Below, one piece after another: positions 1 to 9,041 of a DNA stretch of 64,000 nucleotides. Position 1 is the first letter of the stretch. Each line of letters starts with the position of its first letter. This DNA comes from Pseudomonas sp. BP8 (GTDB lineage Bacteria; Pseudomonadota; Gammaproteobacteria; Pseudomonadales; Pseudomonadaceae), in NCBI RefSeq assembly GCF_017875955.1, contig NZ_JAGINK010000001.1:3812501-3876500 (forward strand), read 5' to 3'. The translations under genes and the position numbers were made by a program. A model generated the notes under the pieces. That model had not been told where the DNA came from. It saw nothing but the letters and a program-made list of their open reading frames with translations, and did not search any database.

Positions 1-59
1 AGATAGCTGTGTTGGTCATGCCGTGGCCCGTAATCCGCTGAACCGGGGGCGGTGAATAG

Positions 60-142
60 GCGGGCCTCTTCGCGGGGCAAGCCCGCTCCTACAGGATTTG
101 TGGGCACCATGCGAAGCGGGCCTGCCCTGCGAAGAGGCCGGC
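60..142. repeat. REP pair (type 1)
   Basis: Two REP-like palindromic units in opposite orientation. The first carries the GCGGGC...CCCGCTCCTACAG arrangement seen again at several other sites in the window. The second, about 20 bases on, is a diverged copy. Such elements are extragenic in Pseudomonas. This one lies upstream of the drug exporter genes. Confidence 0.8.
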
Positions 143-217
143 GCTGTCTGAAAAATTTCCTTCCCTCTGTATGTCGCGTAAAGTTTCCCGACACGAACGA
201 CGGGCCCAGCACCAGTC

Positions 218-1867
218 ATGGACAAGTACACCCCACATCAGTGGCTCCCTCACGAAAAACCCACCCTGCCCGGCTCCCCATCGACGCCCCTGCATGCGCC
301 CGGCACGCGCCTGGCCTACGGTGCGGTCGGCTTGTTGGTGGCCATCACCGGCGGCCTGGGCAACGCGCTGGTCACTGCCAACCTGACCTTCCTGCAAGGC
401 GCACTGGGCGCAACCACCGCCGAAATGGCCTGGCTGCCCGCGGCATTTGTCATGACCAACGTGTCGATGAACCTGCTGCTGGTGAAGTTTCGCCAGGAGT
501 TCGGCCTGCGCGCCTTCACCGAGGTGTTCCTGGTGCTCTACGCGCTGGTCACCTTCGCCCACCTGTTTGTCAACGACCTCAACTCGGCCGTCGCCGTGCG
601 CGCCGCCCACGGCATGGTCGGCGCCGCCCTGAGCTCTTTGGGGCTGTACTACATGATTCAGGCCTTCCCGGCGCAATGGCGCTTGAAGGCCATGGTGCTC
701 GGGCTCGGCGCGTCGCAACTGGCGGTGCCGCTGGCCCGGGTGTTCTCCGAAGACCTGCTGCAGATTGCCGAGTGGCGTGGGCTGTACATGTTCGAACTGG
801 GCCTTGCGCTGACCGCGCTCGGCTGTGTACTGCTGCTCAAGTTGCCACCGGGAGACCGCTTCAAGACCTTTGAGCCGCTCGATTTCCTGACCTTCTCGCT
901 GATGGCCAGCGGCACTGCCCTGCTCTGCGCCGCACTGTCGCTGGGGCGTATCGACTGGTGGCTGGATGCGCCGTGGATAGGCGTTGCCCTGGCGGCGGCG
1001 ATCGGGCTGATCTGTGCCGGTCTGGCGATAGAACACAACCGCAGCAACCCGCTGCTGATGACTCGCTGGCTGGGCAGCGCTGCAGTCATCCGCCTGGCCT
1101 TGTGCGTGATCTTGATCCGCATGGTCACCTCAGAGCAGTCCACCGGCGCGGTGGGCTTTCTGCAAACGCTGAACATGGGCACCGAGCAATTGCGCCAGCT
1201 GTACTGGATCATGCTGCTGGGCGCCGTCGCCGGCCTGGCCACCAGTGCCTTGACCATCAACCCGAAGCACCTGGTATTGCCGCTGTTCATCTCACTGGCG
1301 CTGATGGCCACCGGCGCCTTCATGGACAGCAGCTCGAGCAATCTAACCCGGCCCGCACAGATGTACCTCAGCCAGTTCATGCTGGCTTTCGGCAGCACGT
1401 TCTTCCTCGGCCCATCGATGACGCTGGGCATCAGCCATGTGCGGGCCAACCCGCGCAACCTGGTGAGTTTCTCGGTGATGTTCGGTATCTGCAACAACCT
1501 CGGTGGCCTGATCGGTGCGGCCTTGCTCGGCACCTTCCAGACCGTGCGCGAGAAATACCATTCGAGTCACCTGGCCGAGCAATTGAGCCGCCTGGAACCC
1601 TTGGTCACCGCGCGCATCCAAAGCGGCGGCAGCGGCTATGCCGGCCTGATCGCCGACCCCAGCCTGCGCAGCGAGGTCGGTACCCGCTTGCTCTCGTCTG
1701 CTGCCACCCGTGAAGCCAACGTGCTGGCCTATAACGATGTGTTCATGCTGATCGGCGGCATCGCGGTGCTGACCATGATCTGGATCTTTGTCCGTAGCCT
1801 GTGGGTCTGGTACACGTCCCGACAGGCAAACCCTTCCTCTCCCACCAGCGGCGCTCCGAGCAGATGA
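218..1867 (+). CDS. MFS exporter, DHA2 (EmrB-like) family
   Basis: A 549-residue polytopic membrane protein whose length and many hydrophobic segments fit the 14-helix DHA2 drug:proton antiporters. A hydrophilic N-terminus of about 30 residues comes before the first helix. The next gene encodes a HlyD/EmrA-type periplasmic adaptor whose ATG overlaps this stop (ATGA), so the two are translationally coupled and likely form one inner-membrane/periplasm export unit. No outer-membrane channel gene is adjacent, so a TolC/OprM-type protein encoded elsewhere would be needed. The substrate cannot be read from the sequence. Family assignment is by recognition of sequence style. Confidence 0.85.
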   Translation: MDKYTPHQWLPHEKPTLPGSPSTPLHAPGTRLAYGAVGLLVAITGGLGNALVTANLTFLQGALGATTAEMAWLPAAFVMTNVSMNLLLVKFRQEFGLRAFTEVFLVLYALVTFAHLFVNDLNSAVAVRAAHGMVGAALSSLGLYYMIQAFPAQWRLKAMVLGLGASQLAVPLARVFSEDLLQIAEWRGLYMFELGLALTALGCVLLLKLPPGDRFKTFEPLDFLTFSLMASGTALLCAALSLGRIDWWLDAPWIGVALAAAIGLICAGLAIEHNRSNPLLMTRWLGSAAVIRLALCVILIRMVTSEQSTGAVGFLQTLNMGTEQLRQLYWIMLLGAVAGLATSALTINPKHLVLPLFISLALMATGAFMDSSSSNLTRPAQMYLSQFMLAFGSTFFLGPSMTLGISHVRANPRNLVSFSVMFGICNNLGGLIGAALLGTFQTVREKYHSSHLAEQLSRLEPLVTARIQSGGSGYAGLIADPSLRSEVGTRLLSSAATREANVLAYNDVFMLIGGIAVLTMIWIFVRSLWVWYTSRQANPSSPTSGAPSR

Positions 1868-2988
1868 CCCAAGAGACACCGACCACCTCCACCACTGCCA
1901 TCGCCGAAACCCCGGAAGGCGTCACGCCGCCGAGCGAACCCAATAGCCCGACCCGCACGCGGCGGGTCCGCGTGCTGTCGTCGATGATCTTCGCCAGTGT
2001 GGCGCTGGCAGGGATCCTGCTGGTGCTCTACGCCTGGCGGTTGCCGCCGTTCAGCAGCGCCATCGAAAGTACCGAGAACGCCCTGGTGCGAGGCCAGGTG
2101 ACGATCATCGGCCCGCAGTTGGCCGGCTACATCGTCGAGGTGCCGGTGCACGACTTCCAATTCGTCAAGGCCGGTGACCTGCTGGTGCGTCTCGATGACC
2201 GCATCTACACCCAGCGCCTGGCCCAATCGATCGCCCAGCTCCAGCAGCAACAAGCGGCACTGGCCAACAACTTGCAGCAGCGCAAAAGCGCCCAAGCGAC
2301 CATTGCCCAGCGCCAGGCGGCCATTGCCGATGCTGCGGCGCAGGCCGAGCAGAGCCAGGCCGACCTGCGCCGTAACCAGGCGTTGGTCAGCGACGGTTCG
2401 GTATCGCGCCGCGAGTTCGACGTCAGCCGCGCCAGCCACGCTGCAAAAGTCGCCAGCCTGGCCCAGGCCAAGGCCGCGCTGGAGATCGCCCGCCAGGATC
2501 TGGAAACGGTGATCGTCAACCGCGCCGCGCTGGAAGCGGCGGTGGAAAACGCCAAGGCCGCCGTAGAGCTGGCCCGCATCGACCTCGACAACACCCGAGT
2601 GATCGCGCCACGCGACGGCCAGCTGGGGCAGATCGGCACGCGCCTGGGCGCCTATGTCAACTCAGGGGCGCAACTGATGGCGCTGGTCCCCGACACCCTC
2701 TGGGTGATCGCCAACATGAAGGAAACCCAGATGGCCAAGGTCCGTATCGGCCAGCCGGTAACCTTTACCGTCGATGCGCTGGACCACCTCGAACTGCGTG
2801 GGCACGTACAGCAGATCTCGCCGGCGACCGGCTCGGAGTTCGCCCTGTTGCAGGCGGACAACGCCACCGGCAACTTCGTCAAGATCGCTCAGCGTATTCC
2901 GGTGCGGGTCACCGTTGATGCCGACCAGGTCGAGGCGCATCGGTTGCGGCCGGGCATGTCGGTGGTAGTCAATATCGATACCCGCTGA
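1864..2988 (+). CDS. HlyD/EmrA-family membrane fusion protein
   Basis: A 374-residue periplasmic adaptor. A Pro/Thr-rich cytoplasmic N-terminus is followed by one membrane segment (about residues 39-58), a first lipoyl half-motif (GYIVEVPVHDFQFVKAGD), a long Ala/Gln-rich coiled coil (about 120-230), and a second lipoyl half with a beta-barrel domain. The ATG at 1864 is preferred over the upstream in-frame start at 1801 because it makes an ATGA overlap with the exporter stop and removes about 20 residues that merely overlap the exporter's C-terminus. It is expected to bridge the DHA2 exporter to an outer-membrane channel. Confidence 0.88.
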   Translation: MTQETPTTSTTAIAETPEGVTPPSEPNSPTRTRRVRVLSSMIFASVALAGILLVLYAWRLPPFSSAIESTENALVRGQVTIIGPQLAGYIVEVPVHDFQFVKAGDLLVRLDDRIYTQRLAQSIAQLQQQQAALANNLQQRKSAQATIAQRQAAIADAAAQAEQSQADLRRNQALVSDGSVSRREFDVSRASHAAKVASLAQAKAALEIARQDLETVIVNRAALEAAVENAKAAVELARIDLDNTRVIAPRDGQLGQIGTRLGAYVNSGAQLMALVPDTLWVIANMKETQMAKVRIGQPVTFTVDALDHLELRGHVQQISPATGSEFALLQADNATGNFVKIAQRIPVRVTVDADQVEAHRLRPGMSVVVNIDTR

Positions 2989-3013
2989 GCGTGAGGGCTA
3001 TGCACCTGTGCCC

Positions 3014-3889
3014 TCATAGCCACCACGCCAGCACCAACGGCAGCCAGAGAAACGACAGTACCGTCGAGCACATGACCAGATTCGCCACTTGCTCCGGCGA
3101 GCGATTGGCCCGGACTGCGAGCAGGTAGTTGAACACCGCTACCGGCATTGACGATTGCAGCACCAGTACGGCTTTTTCCAGGGTTTCCAGGCCGAGCACC
3201 TGACCCACGCCCCAACCCACCGCACCGCCCAGGACAATACGCAGGCCGCCGAGCAGCAGCCCGCTGCCGACATGCTGCAAGCGAATGCTCGCCAGCGAAA
3301 CGCCGAGGGTCAGCAGCATCAGCGGGATGGTCATGCCGCCGAGCAGGTCGGCGGTATTCGCCAGCCATGTGGGCAGTTCCCACTGCAGGAAGATGATCGG
3401 CATGGCGCCGGCCAGGCTGATCACGATGGGGTTGCGCAGCAATGCCTTGAGCGACGTGGCGCTGCCCGAGATGGCGATACCAATGGTGAACTGGAAGATC
3501 GACAGGGTCAGGAAAAACGCCACGGCCAGCGCCAGGCCGTGCTCGCCGAAGGCATACAGGCTGATCGGCAAGCCCATGTTGCCGGTATTCGGATACATGA
3601 AGGCTGGCAGCAGCACTCGCCAGTGCAGCCCGCTGAGGCGGCTGACGATAAGCCCGGCCAGCGCCATGCCGACCATGCACAGCATGCAGGCCAGGGCCAT
3701 GCTGGTGAAGGCGGTCTGGTCGAGTTGGGTCCGGCTCAGGGTCGACAGCACCAACGCCGGGGTGCCGACGGTCATGACTAATCTGGCGATGAACTCGGTG
3801 GGGTATTCGATCCCGCTGCGCGCCCAGGCGTAGCCGATGCCTGCGACGATGAACACGGGTGCCAGAACGGCAAACAACGAAGCCAGCAT
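3014..3889 (-). CDS. AEC (auxin efflux carrier) family transporter
   Basis: A 291-residue membrane protein with about ten hydrophobic helices arranged as two five-helix halves, typical of AEC/BASS-fold permeases such as MdcF or YfdV. The conserved features seen are the N-terminal segment MLASLFAVLAPVFIVAGIGY, the PNTGNMGLP motif near residue 100 and a matching C-terminal half. Substrates in this family are often malonate, malate or other carboxylates; none can be assigned here. It converges with the HlyD gene, leaving 25 bases between stops, and that gap holds overlapping short inverted repeats. Confidence 0.85.
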   Translation of the reverse strand: MLASLFAVLAPVFIVAGIGYAWARSGIEYPTEFIARLVMTVGTPALVLSTLSRTQLDQTAFTSMALACMLCMVGMALAGLIVSRLSGLHWRVLLPAFMYPNTGNMGLPISLYAFGEHGLALAVAFFLTLSIFQFTIGIAISGSATSLKALLRNPIVISLAGAMPIIFLQWELPTWLANTADLLGGMTIPLMLLTLGVSLASIRLQHVGSGLLLGGLRIVLGGAVGWGVGQVLGLETLEKAVLVLQSSMPVAVFNYLLAVRANRSPEQVANLVMCSTVLSFLWLPLVLAWWL

Positions 3890-4309
3890 GTAACGTGCCC
3901 TCCTTGGCGATCAGCAACTGATCGGCTGAAAAGAGCGATTATGCCAGTGCCGGGCTCTGCGCTGGCTAGCCCTAATATTGTTGACTTTAAGAATGCCGGG
4001 GCCGCTTTGCGGCCCTTTCCGACCGGTCCGGCGCCCCGGCAAGGCCGCTCCCACAATGTCCGCGCTTGCCCTGCAGATAGGGGCATACACGATCGGCGTG
4101 GGAGCGGCCCTGCCGGGTTAGCCCGCAAAGAGGCCGGCACATCTGCAAAGGCAGTGGAGTTCAGGCCACGTTCGTCTGAAATCCACCCTGCGGCCTCTGG
4201 TCGCAGGGGTAGCCCCCTTGGCAAATTCTGCGCAAGGCTTAGAATCGCGCCTCCTTTTCGCCAGTCACCTCGCAAGGTGGCCTGCCCCCGATGCCGTCAA
4301 TGAGGTCGT
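3890..4309. other. Intergenic region upstream of MFS gene
   Basis: No coding region is supported here. It holds a REP-type inverted pair (3995-4138), a short GC-rich stretch, and then the start of the structured leader of the gene at 4478. The divergent AEC gene must have its promoter near 3890-3990, but no clear -35/-10 pair stands out. Confidence 0.6.
3995..4138. repeat. REP pair (type 2, GGCCGCTCCCAC)
   Basis: Two inverted units ending in AAGGCCGCTCCCACA and GTGGGAGCGGCC. This is a second REP family, distinct from the GCGGGC/TCCTACAG units. It recurs at about 28014-28137 and 36835-36975. Confidence 0.75.
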
Positions 4310-4477
4310 ATAAGGCAGTTCCCGCACCGGAACTGCCCCTGAAGACCGCCAACGACCTCCATTGGCCAGCAGCAATTCTTGCCCAGGTACCTCGTGTAGC
4401 CCCCGGCCCAGCATGGCCGGGGTACGCGTGCGCGTCAGAAAAGGCGCACATTCCGCTGATCTTACCTTGAGGTACGT
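4310..4477 (+). promoter_or_regulatory. Structured mRNA leader with Shine-Dalgarno-masking helix
   Basis: The leader of the MFS gene holds two perfect hairpins: GGCAGTTCC/GGAACTGCC (4314-4322 with 4329-4337) and CCCCGGCC/GGCCGGGG (4401-4408 with 4415-4422). The segment GTACCTC at 4387-4393 is an exact complement of GAGGTAC at 4469-4475, which contains the ribosome binding site (GAGG) just before the ATG at 4478. It could therefore fold around the second hairpin and hide the start. This resembles a translational riboswitch or similar cis-element. It does not match a riboswitch class I can name. Confidence 0.45.
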
Positions 4478-5770
4478 ATGTCTCCGCGTTTGCTGGCCCA
4501 GGCGCTAGCACCCCTGCTCGGGCTGTTCATCATTGCCCTGGGCAATGGTTTCATGTCTTCTTTGACCACCCTGCAACTGGGCACCGCCGGCGAATCGGCG
4601 ACGATGATCGGCTTGGTCTCCTCGGCCTATTTCATCGGCCTGACCCTGGGCGCGATGTTCAACGACCGGCTGATCCTGCGCATCGGCCATATCCGCGCCT
4701 ACACCAGCTTCGCCTCGCTTATTGCCGCGACCATCCTTCTGCAAGGCTTGTTCTACGACACTACCTGGTGGTCGATTCTGCGCTTGATCAATGGCTGGGC
4801 AGCGGTCGGGGTGTTCCTGGTGATCGAGAGCTGGCTGCTGATGGCCGGCGACGCGAAAATCCGTGGCCGCCTGCTGGCCCTGTACATGATTGCCTTCTAT
4901 GGTGCCGGCGTTCTGGCTCAGGCGGCGCTGGGCGAGATCAGTGGCTGGGGCGGTACCTCTCCGTTCATGGTCGCCGGGATCCTCGCCACCTTGTCGGTAC
5001 TGCCCGTGGTGATCCTGCCGCAGGTGTCGCCGCGGCTTGACCAGGCCGAGCCGCTCAAACCGCGTCAATTGCTCGGCATCGCGCCGACCGGGTTGGTCGG
5101 CTGCTTCGGCTCGGGTGTCGCCATTGCCGGGATCTACGCGCTGTTGCCCCTGTACCTGCAACGGATCGGCCTGGACGTCGGCGAAGTCGGCACGATGATG
5201 GCCTGGGTGATCCTCGGCGCCATGCTCCTGCAGTACCCGGTCGGGCGTTGGTCAGACCGCAAGGACCGCCAGGATGTGCTGATCGCGCTGGCCGCGCTGT
5301 GTACGGTGCTGTCGGTGGTGATCGCCTTCCTGCCCTCCGACTCGGTGGTGCTGCCGGCCATGTTGTTCCTGCTCGGCGGTGGCGTATTCGCCCTGTATCC
5401 AGTGGCGGTCAGCAGCGCCGCCGACCGCGCGCCCGCCGATGCGCTGGTGCCGATGATCCAGGGTTTGCTGTTGATCAACTCGTTGGGCTCGGCGATGGCC
5501 CCGCTGGCCATCTCGCCGGTGATGACCTCCTACGGCGAAGTCGGTCTATTCTGGGCCTTTGCCGTGATCAACCTGGCGATGGTGAGCTTCTTCCTCTGGC
5601 GGCGCGGCAAGCGTCCGGCGCCCGAGCATCCGGCGCCCTTTGCGCCGTCGGCGACATTCTCAAACAGCGGCGCCGAGCTGCGCGTGACCGAGGAGTTGAT
5701 GCATGCGGTGCAGGAGCATCCGTCGATGGCAGAAACCCAGGCAGCGACGCCCTCGACCGAACGCGCCTGA
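4478..5770 (+). CDS. MFS transporter (YcaD-like)
   Basis: A 430-residue major facilitator with about twelve helices. The interhelix motif FNDRLILRIGHIR near residues 64-76 corresponds to the MFS motif A region, and a second copy GRWSDRKDRQD occurs after helix 7. The overall style matches the YcaD-type group of exporters with unknown substrate. The C-terminal 50 or so residues form a hydrophilic tail rich in Ala, Pro and Glu. The start is set by a ribosome binding site five bases upstream; the preceding 170 bases form a candidate regulatory leader. Confidence 0.85.
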   Translation: MSPRLLAQALAPLLGLFIIALGNGFMSSLTTLQLGTAGESATMIGLVSSAYFIGLTLGAMFNDRLILRIGHIRAYTSFASLIAATILLQGLFYDTTWWSILRLINGWAAVGVFLVIESWLLMAGDAKIRGRLLALYMIAFYGAGVLAQAALGEISGWGGTSPFMVAGILATLSVLPVVILPQVSPRLDQAEPLKPRQLLGIAPTGLVGCFGSGVAIAGIYALLPLYLQRIGLDVGEVGTMMAWVILGAMLLQYPVGRWSDRKDRQDVLIALAALCTVLSVVIAFLPSDSVVLPAMLFLLGGGVFALYPVAVSSAADRAPADALVPMIQGLLLINSLGSAMAPLAISPVMTSYGEVGLFWAFAVINLAMVSFFLWRRGKRPAPEHPAPFAPSATFSNSGAELRVTEELMHAVQEHPSMAETQAATPSTERA

Positions 5771-5871
5771 CGCTTCGCGGAGCACGCGGACGACCGCTCG
5801 TCGCCTGACGGGCACCCTGCCCCGCCCCGAACGGCCGAATGCATGAAGATCATCCTTACAGGAGATTCACC

Positions 5872-6189
5872 ATGGTCCGCATTCGTCCGCTTCCCCTGTT
5901 GCTTGCTATGTGCTTGGGCATCGCCTCCACCGCCAGCATCGCAGCCACTGACATGAACAACACCAAGCCCAGCGCAGAGCACGCCAACGGCGAGCACCCC
6001 AAAGGCGAAACCGCAGGCGACGGCAGCAGCGTCAACAGCCCAGGTGGCAAGGACAACGACAGCAGCGATACCGGTGCTGACTCGGATGCCGCAGACGGTA
6101 CCACCGGTGGCTCGAACAATACCGGTGAGGCTACCGGAACTGGCGCAGGCAGCTCGGGCGGCACCGCTGAAGACAGCGACAGCCGCTAA
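5872..6189 (+). CDS. Secreted acidic Gly/Ser/Asp-rich small protein
   Basis: A 105-residue protein with a clear signal peptide (VRIRPLPLLLAMCLGIASTA, cleavage near AATD) followed by about 80 low-complexity residues rich in Gly, Ser, Asp, Thr and Asn, predicted to be disordered. The ATG at 5872 has AGGAG in front; an upstream in-frame ATG at 5839 lacks one. No family is recognised. It is followed 21 bases after its stop by a PEBP-family secreted protein and may share its transcript. Confidence 0.7.
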   Translation: MVRIRPLPLLLAMCLGIASTASIAATDMNNTKPSAEHANGEHPKGETAGDGSSVNSPGGKDNDSSDTGADSDAADGTTGGSNNTGEATGTGAGSSGGTAEDSDSR

Positions 6190-6210
6190 TTCGTTGCTGG
6201 AGGCCCTTAC

Positions 6211-6762
6211 ATGACGTTTCCAGGTAGCTTGCTGGCTGCCGCGCTCAGTCTTGTCGCCCTGACGGCACAGGCTGACAGCGGTGCACTGACGTTGGAGTCG
6301 GCTTCGTTCACCGATGGCGGCGTGATTGCGCTAAAACAGGTCGGTCCAGACACTTCGTGCGGCAGTGGTGAAGAGCGCACGCCGCAGGTGAGCTGGAGCA
6401 ACCTGCCGGCCGGGACGCGGTCAGTCGCGCTGGTGATGTTTGACCCTGATGGCGGCAAGGGCCTCGGGGTCGTGCATTGGGTTGCCTACAACATCGACGC
6501 GGAGCACGGCAACCTGGAAGAAGGCAGCGCCGGACAGACCACCAAAGCGGTGACGGTGGGGCGTAATTCACGCGGGATGTTGACCTACCGTGGCCCCTGT
6601 CCGCCGGCGGGAGACAACCCGCATCACTATGCGCTGACGCTGATTGCTACTGACCTGGCGCCTGGCAGTTTGCCGGAGGGGTTGGATCGGCAGGGGTTGC
6701 TGGATGCGTTGCAGAATCATGCTCTGGGCGGGCAGAGCATTGTCGGGCGCTATGGGCATTGA
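6211..6762 (+). CDS. PEBP / YbhB-YbcL family secreted protein
   Basis: A 183-residue protein with a signal peptide (cleavage near QADSG) and the phosphatidylethanolamine-binding fold signature: VALVMFDPDG near residues 77-86, VVHWVAYNI near 92-100, and the YRGPCPPAG...HHYALTLIA segment near 130-150. Bacterial members are called Raf-kinase-inhibitor-like proteins and their function is mostly unknown. The ribosome binding site is GGAGG. It has a single REP unit downstream and converges with a LysR gene. Confidence 0.9.
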   Translation: MTFPGSLLAAALSLVALTAQADSGALTLESASFTDGGVIALKQVGPDTSCGSGEERTPQVSWSNLPAGTRSVALVMFDPDGGKGLGVVHWVAYNIDAEHGNLEEGSAGQTTKAVTVGRNSRGMLTYRGPCPPAGDNPHHYALTLIATDLAPGSLPEGLDRQGLLDALQNHALGGQSIVGRYGH

Positions 6763-6779
6763 TCGATGGGAGGGGCAGT

Positions 6780-6813
6780 GGGCCTCTTCGCGGGGCAAGC
6801 CCGCTCCTACAGG
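6780..6813. repeat. REP unit (type 1)
   Basis: A single copy of the GGCCTCTTCGCGGGGCAAGC...CTCCTACAG element between the convergent PEBP and LysR genes. Confidence 0.8.
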
Positions 6814-6833
6814 TTTCGAGGGGTACACTCCAC

Positions 6834-7766
6834 TCAACGCGAATAACGCGGATCATCCACCACGGTTTCATGGGCCTTGAACATCAGCGGTAACTGCTCC
6901 TTGAGCAGATCCAGCCACGTTCGCACCTTGGCATCCAGATAATGCCGCGACGGGTAGATCGCATAAATCTCCCGCTGACGCAGCCGGTGTGGCGCCAGCA
7001 AGCGACACAGCCGCCCCTCGGCAATCGCCTTGCTCGCCGAGTAATAGGGGATCAAGCCAATGCCCATGCCCAGTTCGGTGGCCTGCAACATGGCGTCAGC
7101 CACATTGGTCAGGAACGTGTCCTGAGGCAGGATCACGCACTTGTCCGCTGACTGCTCGAACGCCCAGTCCTCCTCGAACAACGGGTCGCCCATGCGCAGG
7201 CAGACATGCTCGTGCAGGTCTTCGGGGCGCTGCGGCACGCCATGTTGGGCGAGGTACTCCGGTGAAGCACAGAGGATGCTGTAGATGCTCCCCAACGGAA
7301 TCGCGATCAGCTGCGAATCAGGCAAGCCGCGGCCGACGGTAATCACCACGTCATGCCCCTCATCAAGCGGGTCCGGATTGCGCTGCGACAGGGTCAGCTC
7401 CATCACCACTTCAGGGCAGGCTGCCTTGTAAGCAGCCACCAACGGCATCATCAGCATGCCCAGGCCATGGGTAGAGTGAAAACGCAGGCGACCGCGCGGC
7501 GTCAGGTGGGCGCCACGGGCTTCGTCCATGGCCTCTTCGGTGAGCAGCATGATCTGCCGGCAGCGCTCGAGAAACCGCTCGCCAGCCTCGCTCATGCGTA
7601 AACGCCGCGTGGTGCGGTGCAGCAGGCGGGTTTGCAACTGGTTCTCAAGCTCGGCAACAATCCGTGATACCTGCGCCGCGGAAATATCCAGGGCATTGGC
7701 GGCGGCCGCAAAACTGCCGCACTCCACTACGCGGGAGAACGTTCGCATGGCATGCAGCATGTCCAT
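6834..7766 (-). CDS. LysR-family transcriptional regulator
   Basis: A 310-residue LysR-type regulator. The N-terminal winged helix-turn-helix occupies residues 1-65 (GSFAAAANALDISAAQVSRI and LLHRTTRRLRMSEAG), followed by the substrate-binding domain to about residue 295. This N-terminus (TFSRVVECGSFAAAA) is typical of the large DmlR/PtxR-like subgroup in Pseudomonas. It is divergent from the small secreted DUF2790 gene at 7888, which could be a target, although no operator is evident. Confidence 0.92.
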   Translation of the reverse strand: MDMLHAMRTFSRVVECGSFAAAANALDISAAQVSRIVAELENQLQTRLLHRTTRRLRMSEAGERFLERCRQIMLLTEEAMDEARGAHLTPRGRLRFHSTHGLGMLMMPLVAAYKAACPEVVMELTLSQRNPDPLDEGHDVVITVGRGLPDSQLIAIPLGSIYSILCASPEYLAQHGVPQRPEDLHEHVCLRMGDPLFEEDWAFEQSADKCVILPQDTFLTNVADAMLQATELGMGIGLIPYYSASKAIAEGRLCRLLAPHRLRQREIYAIYPSRHYLDAKVRTWLDLLKEQLPLMFKAHETVVDDPRYSR

Positions 7767-7887
7767 TCAGGGTCCGCTCCTTTCAGTCTTATTCGTACGT
7801 CCCGGGCAGGAATCTATCACGGGATAGCCCCTTTATTGTGGATCACCAATGAATACATCATTGGTAATACCTCACAAGGAGCCAGAC

Positions 7888-8145
7888 ATGAAAGCCTCAA
7901 TCGCCCTTTTTGCACTGTTCGCATCCGTTGCATCGGTAGGTGCGTACGCTGATCAAGCACCGTCAGACGCTTCGCAAACCTACGAATACGGCATGCCGCT
8001 GGACGTTGCCAAAGTTATCTCGATCACCCCGGCCAGCGACATCGCCGATTGCCAGGTGGGCACGGCGCACATGGTCTACGTCGACCACCAAGGCCAGCGC
8101 CACGACGTCAACTTCCGCGAAATGGGCAACTGCTCGCAGATGTGA
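7888..8145 (+). CDS. DUF2790 small periplasmic protein
   Basis: An 85-residue protein with a signal peptide (MKASIALFALFASVASVGAY) and the DUF2790 pattern seen in many Pseudomonas proteins: YGMPLDVAKVISIT followed by CQVGTAHMVYVD and a C-terminal Cys pair. Function is unknown; some family members respond to copper or stress. The start at 7888 is chosen because AAGGAG lies about 8 bases upstream and the shorter form begins directly with the signal peptide. Confidence 0.88.
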   Translation: MKASIALFALFASVASVGAYADQAPSDASQTYEYGMPLDVAKVISITPASDIADCQVGTAHMVYVDHQGQRHDVNFREMGNCSQM

Positions 8146-8171
8146 GGCGCCTGGCGTGGCGACCATCGCCC

Positions 8172-8864
8172 TCAGCCAAGCACCGCGTTGATCCATTCGA
8201 CCTGCCGGGCAAACTCACGCGCCTTGTCCTGAGGAACCTCCTGGGCATGGGCGAAGTGCGCCAAGGTCTGCTGGCGCTGGCGCAGCACGCGCCGCCACTT
8301 GGCCAGAAACGGCTCGCTGCGTTCTTCTAGCAGACGTGGCCCGAAAAACAGTTGCTGAACCGTATAGTGCGTTGCCACCCCAGGCACGGCGACGATGATT
8401 TCGTAGTCGAAACGGTTTTCCCGCAACAACTCCTCATGCACGATCTGGTAGCCGTTTTCCATCAGCCACGTGCGTAGTTCACGCTCACCGCCATTGGGTT
8501 GCAGGATCAGCCGCTCCTGCCCATTGAGGTGCTGCTTGCCACGCTGGAAGATCTCGCACATGGTCTCGCCGCCCATGCCGCAGAGGCTGATCGCGTTGAT
8601 CCGGTCGGCAGGCGCAATGGCCGCCAGGCCGTCGGCCAGACGCACCGTCACTTGTTCATCAAGGCCGTTCTTGCGCACGTTGCGCTGAGCGGAATGAAAC
8701 GGCGTCTGCGCCACCTCGCCCGCCACTGCGTATTCGATCAGCCCGCGCAGCATCAATGCCACGGGCAGGTAGCCATGGTCGGAGCCGATATCGGCCAGCC
8801 GCGCGCCGGCCGGCACGTGGGCCGCCACCCGCTCGAGGCGCATCGACAAAGTCTGTTCGTTCAA
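8172..8864 (-). CDS. trmK: TrmK-family tRNA adenine N1-methyltransferase
   Basis: A Rossmann-fold SAM-dependent methyltransferase of the TrmK family, which methylates N1 of A22 in bacterial tRNA. Seen: the SAM-binding loop ADIGSDHGYLPV, the family motif CGMGGETMCEIF and LQPNGGERELRTWL. I place the start at a TTG (8864), which gives LNEQTLSMRLERV at the N-terminus and has GAAGGA eight bases upstream. A longer frame from another TTG at 8930 lacks a properly placed ribosome binding site. The resulting 230 residues fit the family. Confidence 0.85.
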   Translation of the reverse strand: MNEQTLSMRLERVAAHVPAGARLADIGSDHGYLPVALMLRGLIEYAVAGEVAQTPFHSAQRNVRKNGLDEQVTVRLADGLAAIAPADRINAISLCGMGGETMCEIFQRGKQHLNGQERLILQPNGGERELRTWLMENGYQIVHEELLRENRFDYEIIVAVPGVATHYTVQQLFFGPRLLEERSEPFLAKWRRVLRQRQQTLAHFAHAQEVPQDKAREFARQVEWINAVLG

Positions 8865-9041
8865 CCGTTGTTCCTTCTCTACGACCGGCACAGCGCGCTC
8901 GGCCAAATGGGGCGCGATTCTGACCGTCAATGGCGGCTATTTCAATTCTCCTGGCTGAGCGGGCGTGCTCTGGCGGCTCGACCGGCTCTGCCGGCTCAAG
9001 TACGCTTGCAGCTTTCCTTCCGTTGCAAGGCAAACATTCCC

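Noticed and set aside
89..1036. Long minus-strand open frame opposite the drug exporter
   Set aside because: It is the antisense shadow of the exporter gene in GC-rich DNA, with repetitive His/Gln/Arg composition and no ribosome binding site.
4310..4477. Guanidine-II (mini-ykkC) riboswitch
   Set aside because: There are two adjacent hairpins, but the loops (CGCACC and CAGCAT) do not carry the ACGR loops required for that class.
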